Notes: generated from the letters alone by a model not told the origin. Positions 41,528-53,006 are shown, counted from the first letter of the stretch. The stretch is DNA of 64,000 nucleotides from Symbiodinium natans (GCA_905221605.1 CAJNDS010002300.1:113441-177440); one strand, 5' to 3'. Translations and numbers: made by a program.

Positions 41528-41904
41528 TCGGTATGAATCGAGCATGGCCTTCAATCATTGGGGGCCGCTGAGACCGGATGCACGAAACAGGTTTGCGTCA
41601 ATTTTTCAGGCCAAAGTCAGCCGCTGACCACGGCGAATGACCTCGGACCTTAAATTCATGACCAACTCCATGCCGGTTGGTCAAGCCTCTGCCAAGTCGG
41701 TCATGGGCGGGCTAGAACTTGAAAGAGCCAAAGCGTGATCTGCTAAAAACGGTTGACTTGGTCTGCGCCTGCCTGATTGCAACCCTGAAGCACGCAAGCC
41801 TCTTCACTCAGCCCCAGCAGGATGAGGACTCGACAGGAGCTGCACCCACAAAGAGAAGGAGCCCGAACTCGAAACCCCCCCCACAATCCCACAGCCACAG
41901 CCAC

Positions 41905-41959
41905 CCCGTCCTTGTCGCCGCGCTCAACCTTCAACTCCTCCCGAAGTTCCTCCACCTGC
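41905..41959 (-). CDS. Coiled-coil exon
   Basis: 55 bases between CCCCCTTGCAG| and GACGGG|GTGGCT. It reads QVEELREELKVERGDKDG, a classic charged heptad helix. The intron upstream starts with a G-rich run on +. Confidence 0.45.
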
Positions 41960-42215
41960 CTGCAAGGGGGGGGGGGGGGGTTCTAGATGGGGGATAAAGG
42001 GGGTATACAGGGGGCCATAAAAGGTTATAAGGGGTGCTCACTGGGCTCACTGAGCCGGCTTCGGGACAATCTCAGGCCTGGTGGGACGACTTGACAGTGT
42101 GATCCCTAACCCAAGTAGCCTAGCCATAGGTTTTGTAAATCGGAGGTTTGGTTGGAGGCTTTGATCCGTCTAGGGACTTCGTGGCTACAACGCTTGGGGT
42201 TCGTGCTTGGGGTGT

Positions 42216-42401
42216 TCAGGGTAGGTGAAGGGTCTTCGGGTGCCTCATGGTGTCGCCTAAGCCTTCTGGGAGGTTTGGAGCCTGGGTTTGGAGTAGTAGG
42301 GCGTCCTGGGTTTGGGGTAGTAGGGCGTCCTGAACGGTTGTGGGTCTCCTGCTTCGGGCAGACTCCGCGCTGTGGACTAGTTCGACAATTCGGGTTTGCA
42401 T
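42216..42401 (-). CDS. Probable exon with 24-base internal repeat
   Basis: Acceptor CCATTAACTTGAG|; starts MQTRIVELVHSAESARSRRP. A 24-base direct repeat gives QDALLPQT and QDALLLQT. Ends at TGA unless spliced earlier. Not recognised. Confidence 0.4.
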   Translation of the reverse strand: MQTRIVELVHSAESARSRRPTTVQDALLPQTQDALLLQTQAPNLPEGLGDTMRHPKTLHLP

Positions 42402-42860
42402 CTCAAGTTAATGGTTTTGGGGCTTTTTGCAGGGTTTAAGGCTACAGAACCGACTGGGGGGGGCTCCGACACTGCTTCACAAGAGTCCTTTAGCTCGCGA
42501 GCTCAACTCCCATTCCTCAAACCATGAATGAAGCTCAAAGTCTGGTTCTTGAACTGGCGACAAAGGGCAGTAAGGCAAGCAGTAGGTGGGCGGTGTTCGA
42601 AACCCGGTGCTGAGGTTGCATCCCTCTCTAGAGTTTGTGAAAATCTACAAACTCTGCCCCCATGTACCGCCTCGACCCCGACCGGTAAGCCATCAAGTCA
42701 GCACTGAAGGGAACATGGGCTGCTTCTACTGCTGCGGGGGGCGCGCCTCTCAAGGTAGTCAACCATGTTCCTTGCAATCGAATCACAGGCTCTTTGTCGA
42801 TACTCTGGCCGGTTGTTTTGTGAGGGGCATTGCTCTACGTCTTCCCGCAAAGCCCTCGCA

Positions 42861-42868
42861 TGGTAAGA

Positions 42869-42900
<32 letters not shown>

Positions 42901-42965
42901 GTGTTTATTGTTCTTGTTCTTGTTATTATTCTTATTATTGTTCTTGTTCTTGTTCTTGTTCACAA
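42861..42965. repeat. (GA)n(GT)n and TTG/TTA simple repeats
   Basis: GAGAGAGCGAGAGAGAGAGT then (GT)8, then TTCTTG and TTATTA words. Confidence 0.9.
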
Positions 42966-43292
42966 TGATACAATAACACAATAATACCAGAATACAATCA
43001 TACGATGGTACAACAGTACAACAGGACAACAAGACACCAATACAATGCAACAATGCGATACTACAATAATGCAATAAGAAATTTCAGGAAGTTTGGGATG
43101 TCCAATAACCACGTGAAGCTCAAAAACCTGCAAGTTGCCATGTGTCGCGCTCTTCCATACTACGTGTTTAGTCCACGGCAACCTGCAACGCGCTAACCCA
43201 GCCGTAGCCGCAGCAGCAAGGGCTAGCACCAGTAGCAATCGAAAAGATACGAAAAGTAGTCGTCGTGGTGCATAGTACCAGTAGCAGGAATA

Positions 43293-43429
43293 CTACTTAG
43301 TCTTCTTCGCTGTGGAGGGCTTAAACGTTGACTGAGGCGCTGCTGCTTGGTCACCTGGTTCAGCGCTTTCAAGCCTGACGGCAGGCTTGGGAAACTTGCA
43401 GCGATTCGCATCGCAGCGATTCGCGGTGA
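43293..43429 (-). CDS. Terminal exon, Lys-rich C-terminus
   Basis: Acceptor GCCCTCCCTTCCACAG|. 45 codons ending at TAG. It starts TANRCDANRCKFPKPAVRLE (with a repeated ANRC) and ends QSTFKPSTAKKTK. The polypyrimidine tract and the basic tail make it one of the better terminal exons. Function unknown. Confidence 0.5.
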
Positions 43430-43454
43430 CTGTGGAAGGGAGGGCTCCGAAAAC

Positions 43455-43505
43455 AACCCTAAACCCTAAACCCTAAACCCTAAACCCTAAACCCTAAACC
43501 CTAAG
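43455..43505 (-). repeat. Telomere-type array, intronic
   Basis: Seven CCCTAAA units, 25 bases upstream (minus strand) of the acceptor at 43429. Confidence 0.95.
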
Positions 43506-44029
43506 CTTCAGGGGCTTCAGCTCTCCGCAGGCCGGGAACAGCGAGGTTGGCTACCTACCTGGCCGAATAGGCCTTTGGGGTAGCTAAAATACTCGGGTTG
43601 CATCACGACCCAAGTTTCACTGAGGCCGCTGTAGACAGCGAACTTCTCCGTTGCTTGCAACTGCCGGTACGTAACTGCAAGCGTTCGACGAGTACCAAGG
43701 CCCAAAAAGCAATTCAGGAACCCGACAAAAAGGCCTGCACTTGCCTGAACCATCCTGCACCCTAAGAAACCAAGGCCATTTACGAGCAACCTTAATATTC
43801 TCAACCATGTGATATTGCTGGCTCAACCCCAAGACTCTCAACACTTGGCTGCCACTTGTCCTAGCACCCGACCTCGCAACAGCAAAACATCGCAGAGGTT
43901 AGAGCTCTGGGTCATGGGTCTACGGTTTGTAGATTCCATAGAACCTTATTAAAAATAATGCAAAAACGAAAATAAAACAAATTCCCAAGGGAGAGATAGG
44001 GATGTGCACGGTCGCGCTACTCTCGGCAA

Positions 44030-44110
44030 CTTCTCCTCCAGCTTGCCTCCCGGCGCGGTCTCTGCGAAAAGCTCCTGGCGAGTTGAGGCTGAGGGCGCAG
44101 AGCGCGGGAG
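44030..44110 (-). CDS. Possible exon
   Basis: The frame STRQELFAETAPGGKLEEKL then PRVARPCTS. Ends not settled. Confidence 0.3.
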
Positions 44111-44342
44111 GAGTAGCATGTGTCCCATCCCGCTCGCATCAAGCCAAGATGTGCCACGTGTCTGCATTCGGGTTCTTGGCTTCCATAGAGCTTTTGGTTT
44201 GTTCGAGATGTTTGACCGGGCTTGCTCGGTTTTTGGGTTAGGCTGTAGGGCTGTAGGTTCTACGGGCGATTGTTTAGGGTTTCGTGGGAGGTGGAAAAGG
44301 GGGAGGAGGGGATGGAAGGGGATACGGTTTGTTGAAGCGAAC

Positions 44343-44390
44343 CTGGCCTGCAGACTCTGGAGCTTCTCTTTGAGATCGGCCACCTCAGGT
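44343..44390 (-). CDS. Coiled-coil exon
   Basis: 48 bases between TCCGCCCAG| and GGCCAG|GTTCGC. It reads PEVADLKEKLQSLQA, Leu heptads. A sister frame at 44605-44530 reads RIRLRNQVQQKDKEVFCVKS. Confidence 0.45.
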
Positions 44391-44645
44391 CTGGGCGGAA
44401 CAAGCAAAGGCCACTACACAGAAATCTCGCCCCAAGTCCACACCTCAGATCTTGCACCCCTACACTGCACCGAAACACGATTCAGAAAGCCTAAAGCCTG
44501 AGCACAGACTCGAAACCACAACACCGTAGACTTGACGCAGAACACCTCCTTGTCCTTCTGCTGGACTTGGTTGCGGAGTCGAATCCTCAGGCTTCGAGGC
44601 TTAGGAGGGTGTCAAGGCAGCTAAAAAATTGCAGCAGCAGAGAAC

Positions 44646-44739
44646 TCAGCATGGCTGCTTCATGTTGCGAAGACGATCTTCGTTAGACTCCCGCCTAGCC
44701 ACTCCCTGTGTGATTAGCAGGTCCTTGACAGGTTCAGCG
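44646..44739 (-). CDS. Probable terminal exon
   Basis: Acceptor AGTAATTGGGAAG|. It reads AEPVKDLLITQGVARRESNE then DRLRNMKQPC and TGA. Charged helical. Confidence 0.45.
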
Positions 44740-45016
44740 CTTCCCAATTACTCTGTCGCGGCTCTTTCATGGGTGTGATCCGCAGGCATTGGTGGCTCTC
44801 GCACATTCTAGCGGGCCAGAGAATCTGAACGACCCATGCTCTTGCCATGTGAGGTCTTCAAAATGCAGACCTATAGGTTTGCCCGGGTCAGAATCTTCAC
44901 TGTTCATCCTTTAAAGCCACTTGCGCGAAGCATGAAGAGAAGCTTTAACTTGGCGGCCAAAGATGCAGCATGCATCTCGAGGGGCGTTTAGAACAGGGTT
45001 TAGAGGGTTGAGGGTT

Positions 45017-45235
45017 ACCCACCCCACCCCCACCCCCCCACCCCCCCACCCCCCCACCCCCCCACCCCCCACCCCCCCACACCCCCCCACCCCCCCACCC
45101 CCCCCACCCCCCCACCCCCCACCCCCCCACCCCCCCACCCCCCCCACCCCCCACCCCCCCACCCCCCCACCCCCCCACCCCCCCAACCCCCCCACCCCCC
45201 CACCCCCCCACCCCCCCACCCCCCCACCCCCCTCA
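45017..45235. repeat. (CCCCCCA)n minisatellite
   Basis: Near-perfect CCCCCAC and CCCCCCAC units. On the minus strand it starts right after a possible donor GACGG|GTGAGGGGGG, following a frame GSLDSFGGVALGVAGGGANA. Gly/Trp and Pro/Thr frames here are artefacts. Confidence 0.95.
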
Positions 45236-45617
45236 CCCGTCTCCCCAATGGTATCAGCATTCGCTCCCCCACCGGCCACCCCAAGCGCAACACCCCCAAA
45301 AGAGTCAAGAGACCCCAGCAACTACCCAGCCCCTTTATTCCTGAATCCCAAGACCAACGTCAAGGGCCACTGTTGCGGAATGACCAGATCGGACACATGC
45401 GCCTGTGCTGTGGAGCTGAGGCGGGTACACTTCATTGGCCTCCTGTGCGTGCTAGAAACGCTACTTGCCGATATTTGCCCCCCATACCAGTCTGGAAGAA
45501 GACGTCTAAGGTGCGCCGTTGCGTAAATCCCTGGAAGAGCCACCTTATCAGCGGCGAAGTGCTCGGAATTTAACTTCGGAAGCTCGCCCCAAAACTGTCA
45601 GAGTTGGGGATTTATGA

Positions 45618-45715
45618 TGTTAGGGGTACCGGTACCTTTTGGGTGTCCTTATACTACGGGGATCCTACTGTTTGGGGGGCTCTATATTCGGGATCCCTGA
45701 TTATCGTAAACCCCC
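45618..45715. mobile_element. Palindromic element, family B
   Basis: GATGTTAGGGGTACCGGTAC, TACTACGGGGATCCTACTG, GGATCCCTGATTATCG, AAACCCCCCCATG. Confidence 0.65.
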
Positions 45716-45758
45716 CCATGTGTGTTCAACGGGAAGCAGACGGGTCATGCTGACCTTG

Positions 45759-45827
45759 ACCTAAACCCTAAACCCTAAACCCTAAACCCTAAACCTTAAA
45801 CCCTAAACCCTAAACCCTAAACCCCTT
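45759..45827 (-). repeat. Telomere-type array
   Basis: About nine CCCTAAA units; the abutting minus frame reads NSSQLEVLLSKQDQ. Confidence 0.93.
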
Positions 45828-45937
45828 GGTCCTGCTTGCTGAGTAGGACCTCGAGCTGAGAAGAGTTCACCTGCCCAGCAGCGAGGACGGACTTATAGGG
45901 GGCTTCCAGAGGTGGGAGAGCACGACAAGGAGGGCTG

Positions 45938-46039
45938 AGGGTTTAGGGTTTAGGGTTCGGGGTTTAGGGTTTAGGGTTTAGGGTTTAGGGTTTAGGGTTT
46001 AGGGTTTAGGGTTTCGGGTTTAGGGTTTAGAGTTTAGGG
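45938..46039 (+). repeat. Telomere-type array
   Basis: TTTAGGG with TTCGGGG and TTTCGGG variants. Confidence 0.94.
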
Positions 46040-46158
46040 ATCTTGGGACACCTTTAAGAGAGGTTCTGTTGTTCATCCCCACAATACATCTCACATCCAG
46101 GCAGAGTCGCAGCCGCGAAAGTGCAGGGAAGAAGGTTTAGGGTCCAAGGGCGTGGGAA

Positions 46159-46305
46159 AAACCCTAAACCCTAAACCCTGAACCCTGAACCCTGAACCCT
46201 GAACCCTAAACCCTAAACCCTAAACCCTAAACCCTAAACCCTAAACCCTAAACCCTAAACCCTAAACCCTAAACCCTAAACCCTAAACCCTAACCCTAAA
46301 CCCTG
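46159..46305 (-). repeat. Telomere-type array with CCCTGAA block
   Basis: Four CCCTGAA units inside CCCTAAA. Confidence 0.96.
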
Positions 46306-46575
46306 ATACATCTTAAGGTTCTCAGGGCTTTGGGTGGTGCTGCAGATTCCTGATATGTGCGGAGTCAATGTGCGAACGAAAATTGAGACGCAGGGCTGAT
46401 CGAGCCCCAAGAACCCGCAACTAAATAACAATCACTATCATCATCCAAATATTATAAGAAAAACTAAAAGTAATATTAATCATAATGACAATAGTCATAA
46501 GCAGAAGGGTGACCGAGGTTCACTGTGTGTTGCCGGCATGCCTGTCACACACTGACACAAGGTGACTGCCATGGG

Positions 46576-46687
46576 TCACGAGCCAGCACAGAGCCACTGT
46601 GAACTGTCGCTCATGCTCATGGAGTCTGCCTGGATTGTGGGATCTTTCTCAAGGATCATCTTCAACTTTTCGGTCAAGGTCAAAGAC
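46576..46687 (-). CDS. Probable terminal exon
   Basis: Acceptor CTAACTGCTTCCAAG|. 37 codons: SLTLTEKLKMILEKDPTIQA then DSMSMSDSSQWLCAGS, stop TGA. The acceptor lies 14 bases from the CCCTAAA side (minus strand) of the 46702 array. Function unknown. Confidence 0.5.
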
Positions 46688-46701
46688 CTTGGAAGCAGTT
46701 A

Positions 46702-46822
46702 GAGTTTAGGGTTTAGGGTTTAGGGTTTAGGGTTTAGGGTTTAGGGTTTAGGGTTTAGGGTTTAGGGTTTAGGGTTTAGGGTTTAGGGTTTAGGGTTTAG
46801 GGTTTAGGGTTTAGTGTTTAGG
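46702..46822 (+). repeat. Telomere-type array
   Basis: About 16 TTTAGGG units with TTTAGAG and TTTAGTG at the edges. Confidence 0.96.
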
Positions 46823-47279
46823 CAGTTTTGGAGTGGAGGTCTGCGCTCACCTACACACCTGCAGAGTGCCCTAAGTCCTCCCGAAGCGGGTTCCTCTGCA
46901 AACAAAAGATCGATGGCCGAAGGTTCACACTTTTGGCACACGTTTTGGAGTTTCATGGTTTAGGAGCTTCGCTCTTGGGCAGTCGTAGACCTGAAGGGCG
47001 GAGCTTGAGCATAGTTCGGAGAACCTACAACCTGGGTTTCGAGAAAACGGCAAAGGTTCCTACTTTCCAATTCTGAGAAGGCCAGGGAAGGGGTGCCCCG
47101 TCACCCAACGCCCACGACGAGGGTGGCCTAGGCCAAGGGGGGCTTGGGGAGGGGAAGTGTTCCCGAGCCCCGACAGTCCCCTGCATACTGCTCGAGCGCA
47201 TTCTGACGACTCCTGCAAGAAGCACGCACGTGCGCACGTGCATCAAGTTCGTGCAATACCTCAAAATACCCTCAACCCT

Positions 47280-47962
47280 CAACCCTAAACCTTAGACCCT
47301 AAACCCCAATTAAAACAGGTGCAGCTGCGTGGCAGTAGTGAGAGCTCCTCTGGCCCAAGTGCCGTCACTGGGTCATAGAAAAACCTCTCGCGCACGCATG
47401 TTTTTGTGGCCTATGCAACACCACCTGAGATGCAATGCAGCTCCTGACCAGCGAGCAAGCCTTAGATTAACATCCTGGCCATGAAACTCCACCTAGACTC
47501 AGCCAGCCAGCGTGCTGCGCTGACGGTGCAAGACAGAGCTCTTCACACCTCCAATAGCCCTGAAACGATCCCCAAACAAGCCGCTCGAAGGCACAAACTC
47601 TTAGATCTTCGGCGGAACTGCCTGATGTCTGCTGCGTGATCCTCACCGGAAAAGTTTATAGAAAGGGACGTGTCTAGAATTAGCAACATAGAGGCAGTCG
47701 AAAACTCCCGAACAGACAAGCGCCTACATACAATGGCCCCCTTCAGGGCTCAGCTCTGGACTCTCAAACCTAGCTCGCACTTCACCTTATTTTGTGGGTT
47801 GAGGTGTTTTGGGTTTAGGGTGTAGGGTTTAGGGTTGAGGGTTTAGGCTCTGAATCTTCGAACGCTGGAACCGGAAGCCTGCCGATGCCCTGCAGCACGG
47901 CCCGCACGCACCAACCCAAACCGAGAACCAACACCCGAAAAATGCCACACGCAGGCCCAAAG
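47280..47962. other. No supported gene
   Basis: Two short degenerate telomere-like runs (47277-47310, 47810-47847) and no exon-like frame with splice sites. Confidence 0.4.
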
Positions 47963-48087
47963 AGCCCAATCTACCCCTTAAATATGGAAGAAAGGCTTTA
48001 TTTATAGAGGGATCCTTATTATCCCTTAATTAAGGAATGTAGCTGAATTGATAAAGGGATCCTTATTCTTCCTTAATTAAGGGGTAT
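47963..48087. mobile_element. Palindromic element, family C, with internal duplication
   Basis: Arms AGAGCCCAATCTACCCCTTA and TTAAGGGGTATTGGGCTCTT. The core AAGGGATCCTTATT...CCTTAATTAAGG occurs twice. Confidence 0.8.
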
Positions 48088-48181
48088 TGGGCTCTTTGGG
48101 GGGCTATTCCCATCCTCGCCAGCCCGCCAAGGGCGCGCGGCATCGCGCATCTCAGAGACCTGTCAACAATTCGGCTTCTGG

Positions 48182-48243
48182 AGGTTTAGGGTTTAGGGTT
48201 TAGGGTTTAGGGTTTAGTGTTTAGGGTTTAGGGTTTAGGGGTT
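48182..48243 (+). repeat. Telomere-type array
   Basis: Eight TTTAGGG units with one TTTAGTG. Confidence 0.93.
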
Positions 48244-48549
48244 TACGGCAGTTGTTTAGGGTTCTTTGTGCTTACGAGATCGCATGAGGGCGCGGGGGCA
48301 GATGAGAGGGTTTGCGCTGCAGACTTGCAGGCAGGTCAAAGAAAGCCACTATTCTGGTATGGCACAGTTCACGAAGCTTATGATTAAAATCGAAGAGCAC
48401 AAAAAAAGTTCTGCGTCATGCGGGGTCCGTGGCAGTAAGGCAGTCAGGGACGATTGCAGAATGGACAATGGATCCCGCGAACCGAGAACGTCATGCAGCT
48501 TAGGGCGGCAACGAGACGCAGTCGTGGAGTCAGTCCATTGGGCAAAGTT

Positions 48550-48730
48550 TCATTCAGAGGCCGTTTTTCGGTCATTGCGAAGCAGGGAGCTAGGCTCAGC
48601 GAGGGTCGCCAGCATGACGTGCTCGATATCTTCAGTGCGCACGTGAATGTCTTCAAGGTCCTCAAGTGTTTATTGCACGAAGGCCCTGTCTTTGCGCACG
48701 TCCTTGCGCTCTTGCTTCGCTGAATTGACA
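48550..48730 (-). CDS. Helical exon with in-frame TAA
   Basis: The frame NSAKQERKDVRKDRAFVQ meets TAA (48670-48672). It continues in phase with TLEDLEDIHVRTEDIEHVML and ATLAEPSSLLRNDRKTASE to TGA. Charged helix on both sides. Alternatively, two exons with TTGAG| as acceptor. Confidence 0.4.
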
Positions 48731-49143
48731 ATGGGTCCTGAGTTTTCCCAGCGTTGTCAAAGACTAGCCTTGCTTCCCAGTTGCTGTTGAATGTCAGGCA
48801 TACCCCCAATCCTCACATGCAACTCAGGCAACTCCTTGGCCTAGGAGCAGGGGTGATCCAGGGTGCACATATACGAAAGAAAGAAAGCAGTGGGAAAGAG
48901 ACGTCCACTCACAACCCCCACACCAAAAGTGGAACTAAGCGTGGGTGAGCTTGAGGCGTAGGTCGGTAGGTGATCATGGGGGGAATTCTGGGGGATTGGG
49001 ATTCGCCTTGACCTCAGGTCGCATAGGATTCGAAGCAAGCGCTGGATCAACTTCCACTCCCAAACTTGGCCCGTAAAGCCTCAGGCGCAAGCCAAAAACC
49101 CGTGACCCTAAACCCTAAACCCTAAACCCTGAACCCAAATCAC

Positions 49144-49242
49144 CCCTAAGACTCTTCAGAGTGTGAGGCGCCTCCTTCAGGTACTCTGTGCGGGTGGCGG
49201 AGAAGCGCTCCTTTTTGAGGTCGTTCCAGTGCCAATAGGTTT
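49144..49242 (-). CDS. Probable exon between two arrays
   Basis: The frame YWHWNDLKKERFSATRTEYL then KEAPHTLKSLRG, donor CTTAGGG|GTGATT. Its 5' end touches the 49236 array with no AG between; a CTCAAAAAG| acceptor exists inside, which would leave ERFSATRTEYLKEAPHTLKS. Confidence 0.45.
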
Positions 49243-49318
49243 AGGGTTTGGGGTTTGGGGTTTAGGGTTTAGGGTTTAGGGTTTAGGGTTTAGGGTGTAG
49301 GGTCTAGGGTTTAGGGTT
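49236..49318 (+). repeat. Telomere-type array
   Basis: TTTAGGG, TTTGGGG, GTGTAGG and TCTAGGG variants. Confidence 0.92.
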
Positions 49319-49699
49319 GGTTCTTCTAAGAAATCGCGTTGTTTCAGGGATCGTAGTTCCACGGGTCCGGACACAATTTGAGGCAGCAAGGGAGGGGGAG
49401 AACCTTCGATCAGCCTTCAAGAGTACAAGGATTCAGGGCTTCCAAAGTTTGAAGCTTAGGACAAGACCCAGGATGGGTTGGGATCGGCATAGAAAAGCCT
49501 ACACTTTATGCAAACCTGTAGGTCCGTAGCCCAAGACTTCGACCTCCCCGAAAAGGCATCTTGCTTTTTTAGGTGCTGCATCGGCATCCTGAATCCCAAA
49601 AACCGTCAACCCCACTCTGGAGCACTCCTTGCAATTCAGAGCGTAGAACACTTTTGGAGCCCAGCCCCAAAAACCCTAAACCCTAAACCCTCAACCCTA

Positions 49700-49795
49700 T
49701 AAGCACCCCAATGCCCACTCGTGCGGTGCCTTGAGCTGGCTGTAGAGGCGATCAAGCTGGCGAGGGATAAGGCGGGGAGGGCTCATTGGCAGAAA
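49700..49795 (-). CDS. Possible exon
   Basis: The minus frame LIPRQLDRLYSQLKAPHEWA and the plus frame LELAVEAIKLARDKAGRAHW both look helical. The strand cannot be decided. Confidence 0.25.
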
Positions 49796-50459
49796 GACCC
49801 TAAACCCTACATTCTAAACCCTAAAGCTTTAGGGGTGAATAAGTGGTTGGGTGTGGCTAGGGCACCACAAGGATCACTGCAGATTTGTGTAGTAACAACT
49901 GTCTTTTTGAGATTGAGGGTCTGAGGAGTTCAAATTGCAGCTTGGGTTGTCGTGTCGGGGCGTCAGGATAGGTTTCATGCTCACGAGGTTTTAGCTCGAC
50001 TTGAGTTCAACTTTAAGAGATAATGAGCCCCAGGGTAGGGCTGAAAAGATTAGGCTGAAAAAAATTTGCACGGCTCTGCTGATGTCTGAATGCTAAGCCC
50101 TCGGCAATGCTTTTGGTCGCCTGCTCCTAGGGTATGATACCCTAAACACTAAACCCTAAACCCTAAACCCTAAACCCTAAACCCTGGGGGATCCCTGGAG
50201 AGTTCAAGATCTGGCGGCTAAGCGGAGAGCCTGCTCCAATCGCTCTTGCAGTGGGCGCACGCGCTGCACCTGGTTGGGGGCTCTGGGTCTTAGAGCACTC
50301 TTTCAGAGGCATTGGTCCCGAAACCCTTAACCCTAAACCCTAAACCCTAAACCCTAAACCCTGTTAACGGCTCTGAGTCTTAGAAGTTTGCTGCTTCTGG
50401 GGATCGGGCTTCAGGGCTCCGCTCGGGCAGCTTGAAGTGCCCATTCAAGCATAGGCTTT

Positions 50460-50571
50460 AGAGTTTAGGGGTTTGGGTTTAGGGTTTAGGGTTTAGGGTT
50501 TAGGGTTTAGGGTTTTGGGTTTTGGGTTTTGGGTTTTGGGTTTTGGGTTTTGGGTTTTGGGTTTTGGGGAT
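50460..50571 (+). repeat. Telomere-type array with TTTTGGG block
   Basis: TTTAGGG, then about eight homogeneous TTTTGGG heptamers. Confidence 0.96.
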
Positions 50572-50924
50572 GTTCGGCAACAACCCTGCAGGAAACATTC
50601 GCCTCGCGGTGGTTTCGTGTTCGCTTGGACAGCTGCAAGCACAGAATCTTTAAAAATGCGCTGCCATACAAGACCGGCGACCTTCTTGAGAGTAGGTTGC
50701 CGCGTGCTTTCCTTTGGCACACACGTCTTCAAGCAATGTTCTCAAGCACAATCGCTAAGATTGAGAGAATGAAGGCACACAGTGGAGCACCTTTAGGTTT
50801 TTTTAAGTTGTCAGTACTGTTCGGCTGTTGGACATGGTTGGGAGTCTGCTGCCGCCTCATGACATCTAGTCGAGTGAAGTTCGGCTCTTCACAAGTCTTC
50901 CGTCTCTGTTTGCAATTGGAATGA
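50572..50924 (-). CDS. Probable exon(s), strand partly ambiguous
   Basis: The minus frame near 50735-50590 reads LKTCVPKESTRQPTLKKVAG then LVWQRIFKDSVLAAVQANTK, with a donor CTGCAGG|GTTGTT. A further minus frame upstream reads RRKTCEEPNFTRLDVMRRQQ. The + strand is also open for 110 codons across the same bases. I favour -. Confidence 0.4.
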
Positions 50925-51228
50925 AGCCAAAGTCTTACATTCTGGTTGTCACATCTAAGATGAACACATTGTCGTATTTTCAAAAAAAAGCATCTGCAAC
51001 AAGTGAATAGCTGTCCTGCAAACACACTGCTTGACATCATGAAAGGCTACGCAACTTCATTATTACAATCAAGGGCCAGTCTATTCTTGTAACAAGGGCG
51101 AGGAGCTCTTGCAGCTGTTTTACCAAACTCAACTTGACGTGGGCGCTTGTAGGAGGGCTTTACTGTAGAGCCTTGAGACCGTTGGCGGATGTTGAATTAC
51201 AGCAACCCTACATCGGGGGCTTTCAATC

Positions 51229-51290
51229 ACCCTAAACCCTAAACCCTAAACCCTAATCCCTAAACCCTAAACCCTGAACCCTGAAGCCTA
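51229..51290 (-). repeat. Telomere-type array
   Basis: CCCTAAA with CCCTAAT and CCCTGAA. Confidence 0.9.
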
Positions 51291-51404
51291 AAATGCAAAG
51301 GACTGACCGGGCTCCAGGCCCAAAGGAATCGGGCCGTGTACAGCTTCATCTTGTGCAAAGCCTGGGATCCAGGATGGTTGGGGTTGAGGGTTGAGTGCTG
51401 AGAG

Positions 51405-51511
51405 CTTAGGGTTTAGGGTTCTAGGGTTTAGGGTTTAGGGTTTAGGGTTTTGGGTTTTGGGTTTTGGGTTTAGAGTTTAGGGTTTAGGGTTTAGGGTGTA
51501 GGGTTTAGGGG
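51405..51511 (+). repeat. Telomere-type array
   Basis: TTTAGGG with a TTTTGGG run of three. Confidence 0.93.
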
Positions 51512-51641
51512 TCAGCACATGCAGATTCCCGATGCCTCTGGAACACTTAGGTGCATGGCCAAGATCTACCTAGGCACTGCCATCAACATCCAGCTGATCC
51601 TCAAGGGAAGTCTATTTGTAATTCTTCCGACCCCTAAATTA

Positions 51642-51720
51642 CTTTAGGGTTTAGGGTTTAGGGTTTAGGGTTTAGGGTTTAGGGTTTAGGGTTCAGGGTT
51701 AAGGGTTCAGGGTTTAGGGT
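51642..51720 (+). repeat. Telomere-type array
   Basis: TTTAGGG with TTCAGGG and TTAAGGG at the end. Confidence 0.93.
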
Positions 51721-52234
51721 AGAACAGCTCTTCGGACATGGCCCCCAGCATCCACGGCTGTGCTCAAGCAGGGCCTGGGAGGCGACTTGCACCATGGGCC
51801 AGGAAAACAACTTCGTTCAGCTGTGTCGTTTCAGATGAAGTGGCCCCGTGCAACACTGCACTTCTGAAGCGGTGCCATGCACTGCTTGCCCAAAATCCCA
51901 AACAGATTGCGCAAGGGTGCAGACTGCAAGGTTTGGAAGGTCTGGAACAGTTTAAGGATCCGAACCTTGTCCGGGGCCTTACGCGACGGGGAGCATGGTG
52001 CAGTTCCTTATCTTCCTGGCTTGGACCTGCCAGAATGGTTCGAAATCTTGCACAAGTTTCAGCTTAAGTTTGTCCCGGATTCTTTCATGCACCTTCTACT
52101 GCTATCGGTCAGGGTCAGGTTTGCTATCTGGCGATGAGGGCACCTGCTGAACACCGCACTCCGTCGAGCGAAGCAAACTGGGAGCTGTGCGAGCCAGGGA
52201 AGTTGCTGCTAGATGCCTGTGGCCCGAGTGCGGG
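51721..52234 (+). other. Open frames on +, coding uncertain
   Basis: Two overlapping + frames (51738-52067 and 51877-52137; the second reads YLPGLDLPEWFEILHKFQLK). Neither has clear splice sites. Confidence 0.25.
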
Positions 52235-52409
52235 TCAGACGCGAAACTTAGGCTTTGCGTTCGGGTCCTCAGTGCTGAGCTCTACCGAAACCGATGGTTC
52301 ACATGGGTTGCCACATGATCTCTTCCAGAGCGCCAGGCGCTGGAACATTCGATGTCCGAGGCTCTGATACTTTTTGATGCTACTCGACACCTCCTGCCTC
52401 TGATGCGCG
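52235..52409 (-). CDS. Probable terminal exon
   Basis: From about TGCGCATCAGAG| the frame reads QEVSSSIKKYQSLGHRMFQR, then CGNPCEPSVSVELSTEDPNA, and stops at TGA after KFRV. Mixed, well-behaved composition. Not recognised. Confidence 0.45.
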
Positions 52410-53006
52410 CAGGGTTTGCCGTGCGCTGCAGACAGGCGGCCACAATGGTTTAGGATGGTTAGGTACGCGGCATGACTGGTCACTCAGGCACTTTACATTG
52501 TTACGTGATGTGCGATGGAGTCGGCGTTTGAGGCCAGAAAAGGCGCGACGCGGAGGACAGGGTGGGACACGGGGCCCGGGACGCGGGACGCGGGGCGGGA
52601 TGCGGGGGACGATCTGGGCATGCTGCAAAGAAGCCACAAGGACCAGAATTTGGCCCATTCAGGAGTCGAGGCTTCAGGGTTGTCGGACGTTTTGGTTGGA
52701 TTAATTGCGGGGCCTAGGGGTTCAAGGGTTAGATGTTCAAAAATCCGTTTACGAGGACGCAGATGCTCCAAGAAAGATCCGAAAGAAGAGCCGAGCACAT
52801 GAAGTCTTTAATGCCGCAGTCGAAACCCAAGGTCCCCCTGGAACCCTCAGCCAAAACTCACCCTAAGCCATAAACCCTAAACCCTAAACCCTAAACCCTA
52901 AACCCTACATTGTAAGACTTGTGTAAGTCCGAACCCTTGAAGTCTGCTGCCCTTCGTGGAGCCTCGACCAATGCGCTCACGGCGCGTGTGGCCTGAAACA
53001 GAACTC

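Noticed and set aside
44911-45321. Gly/Trp-rich frames
   Set aside because: Translation of the CCCCCCA minisatellite.
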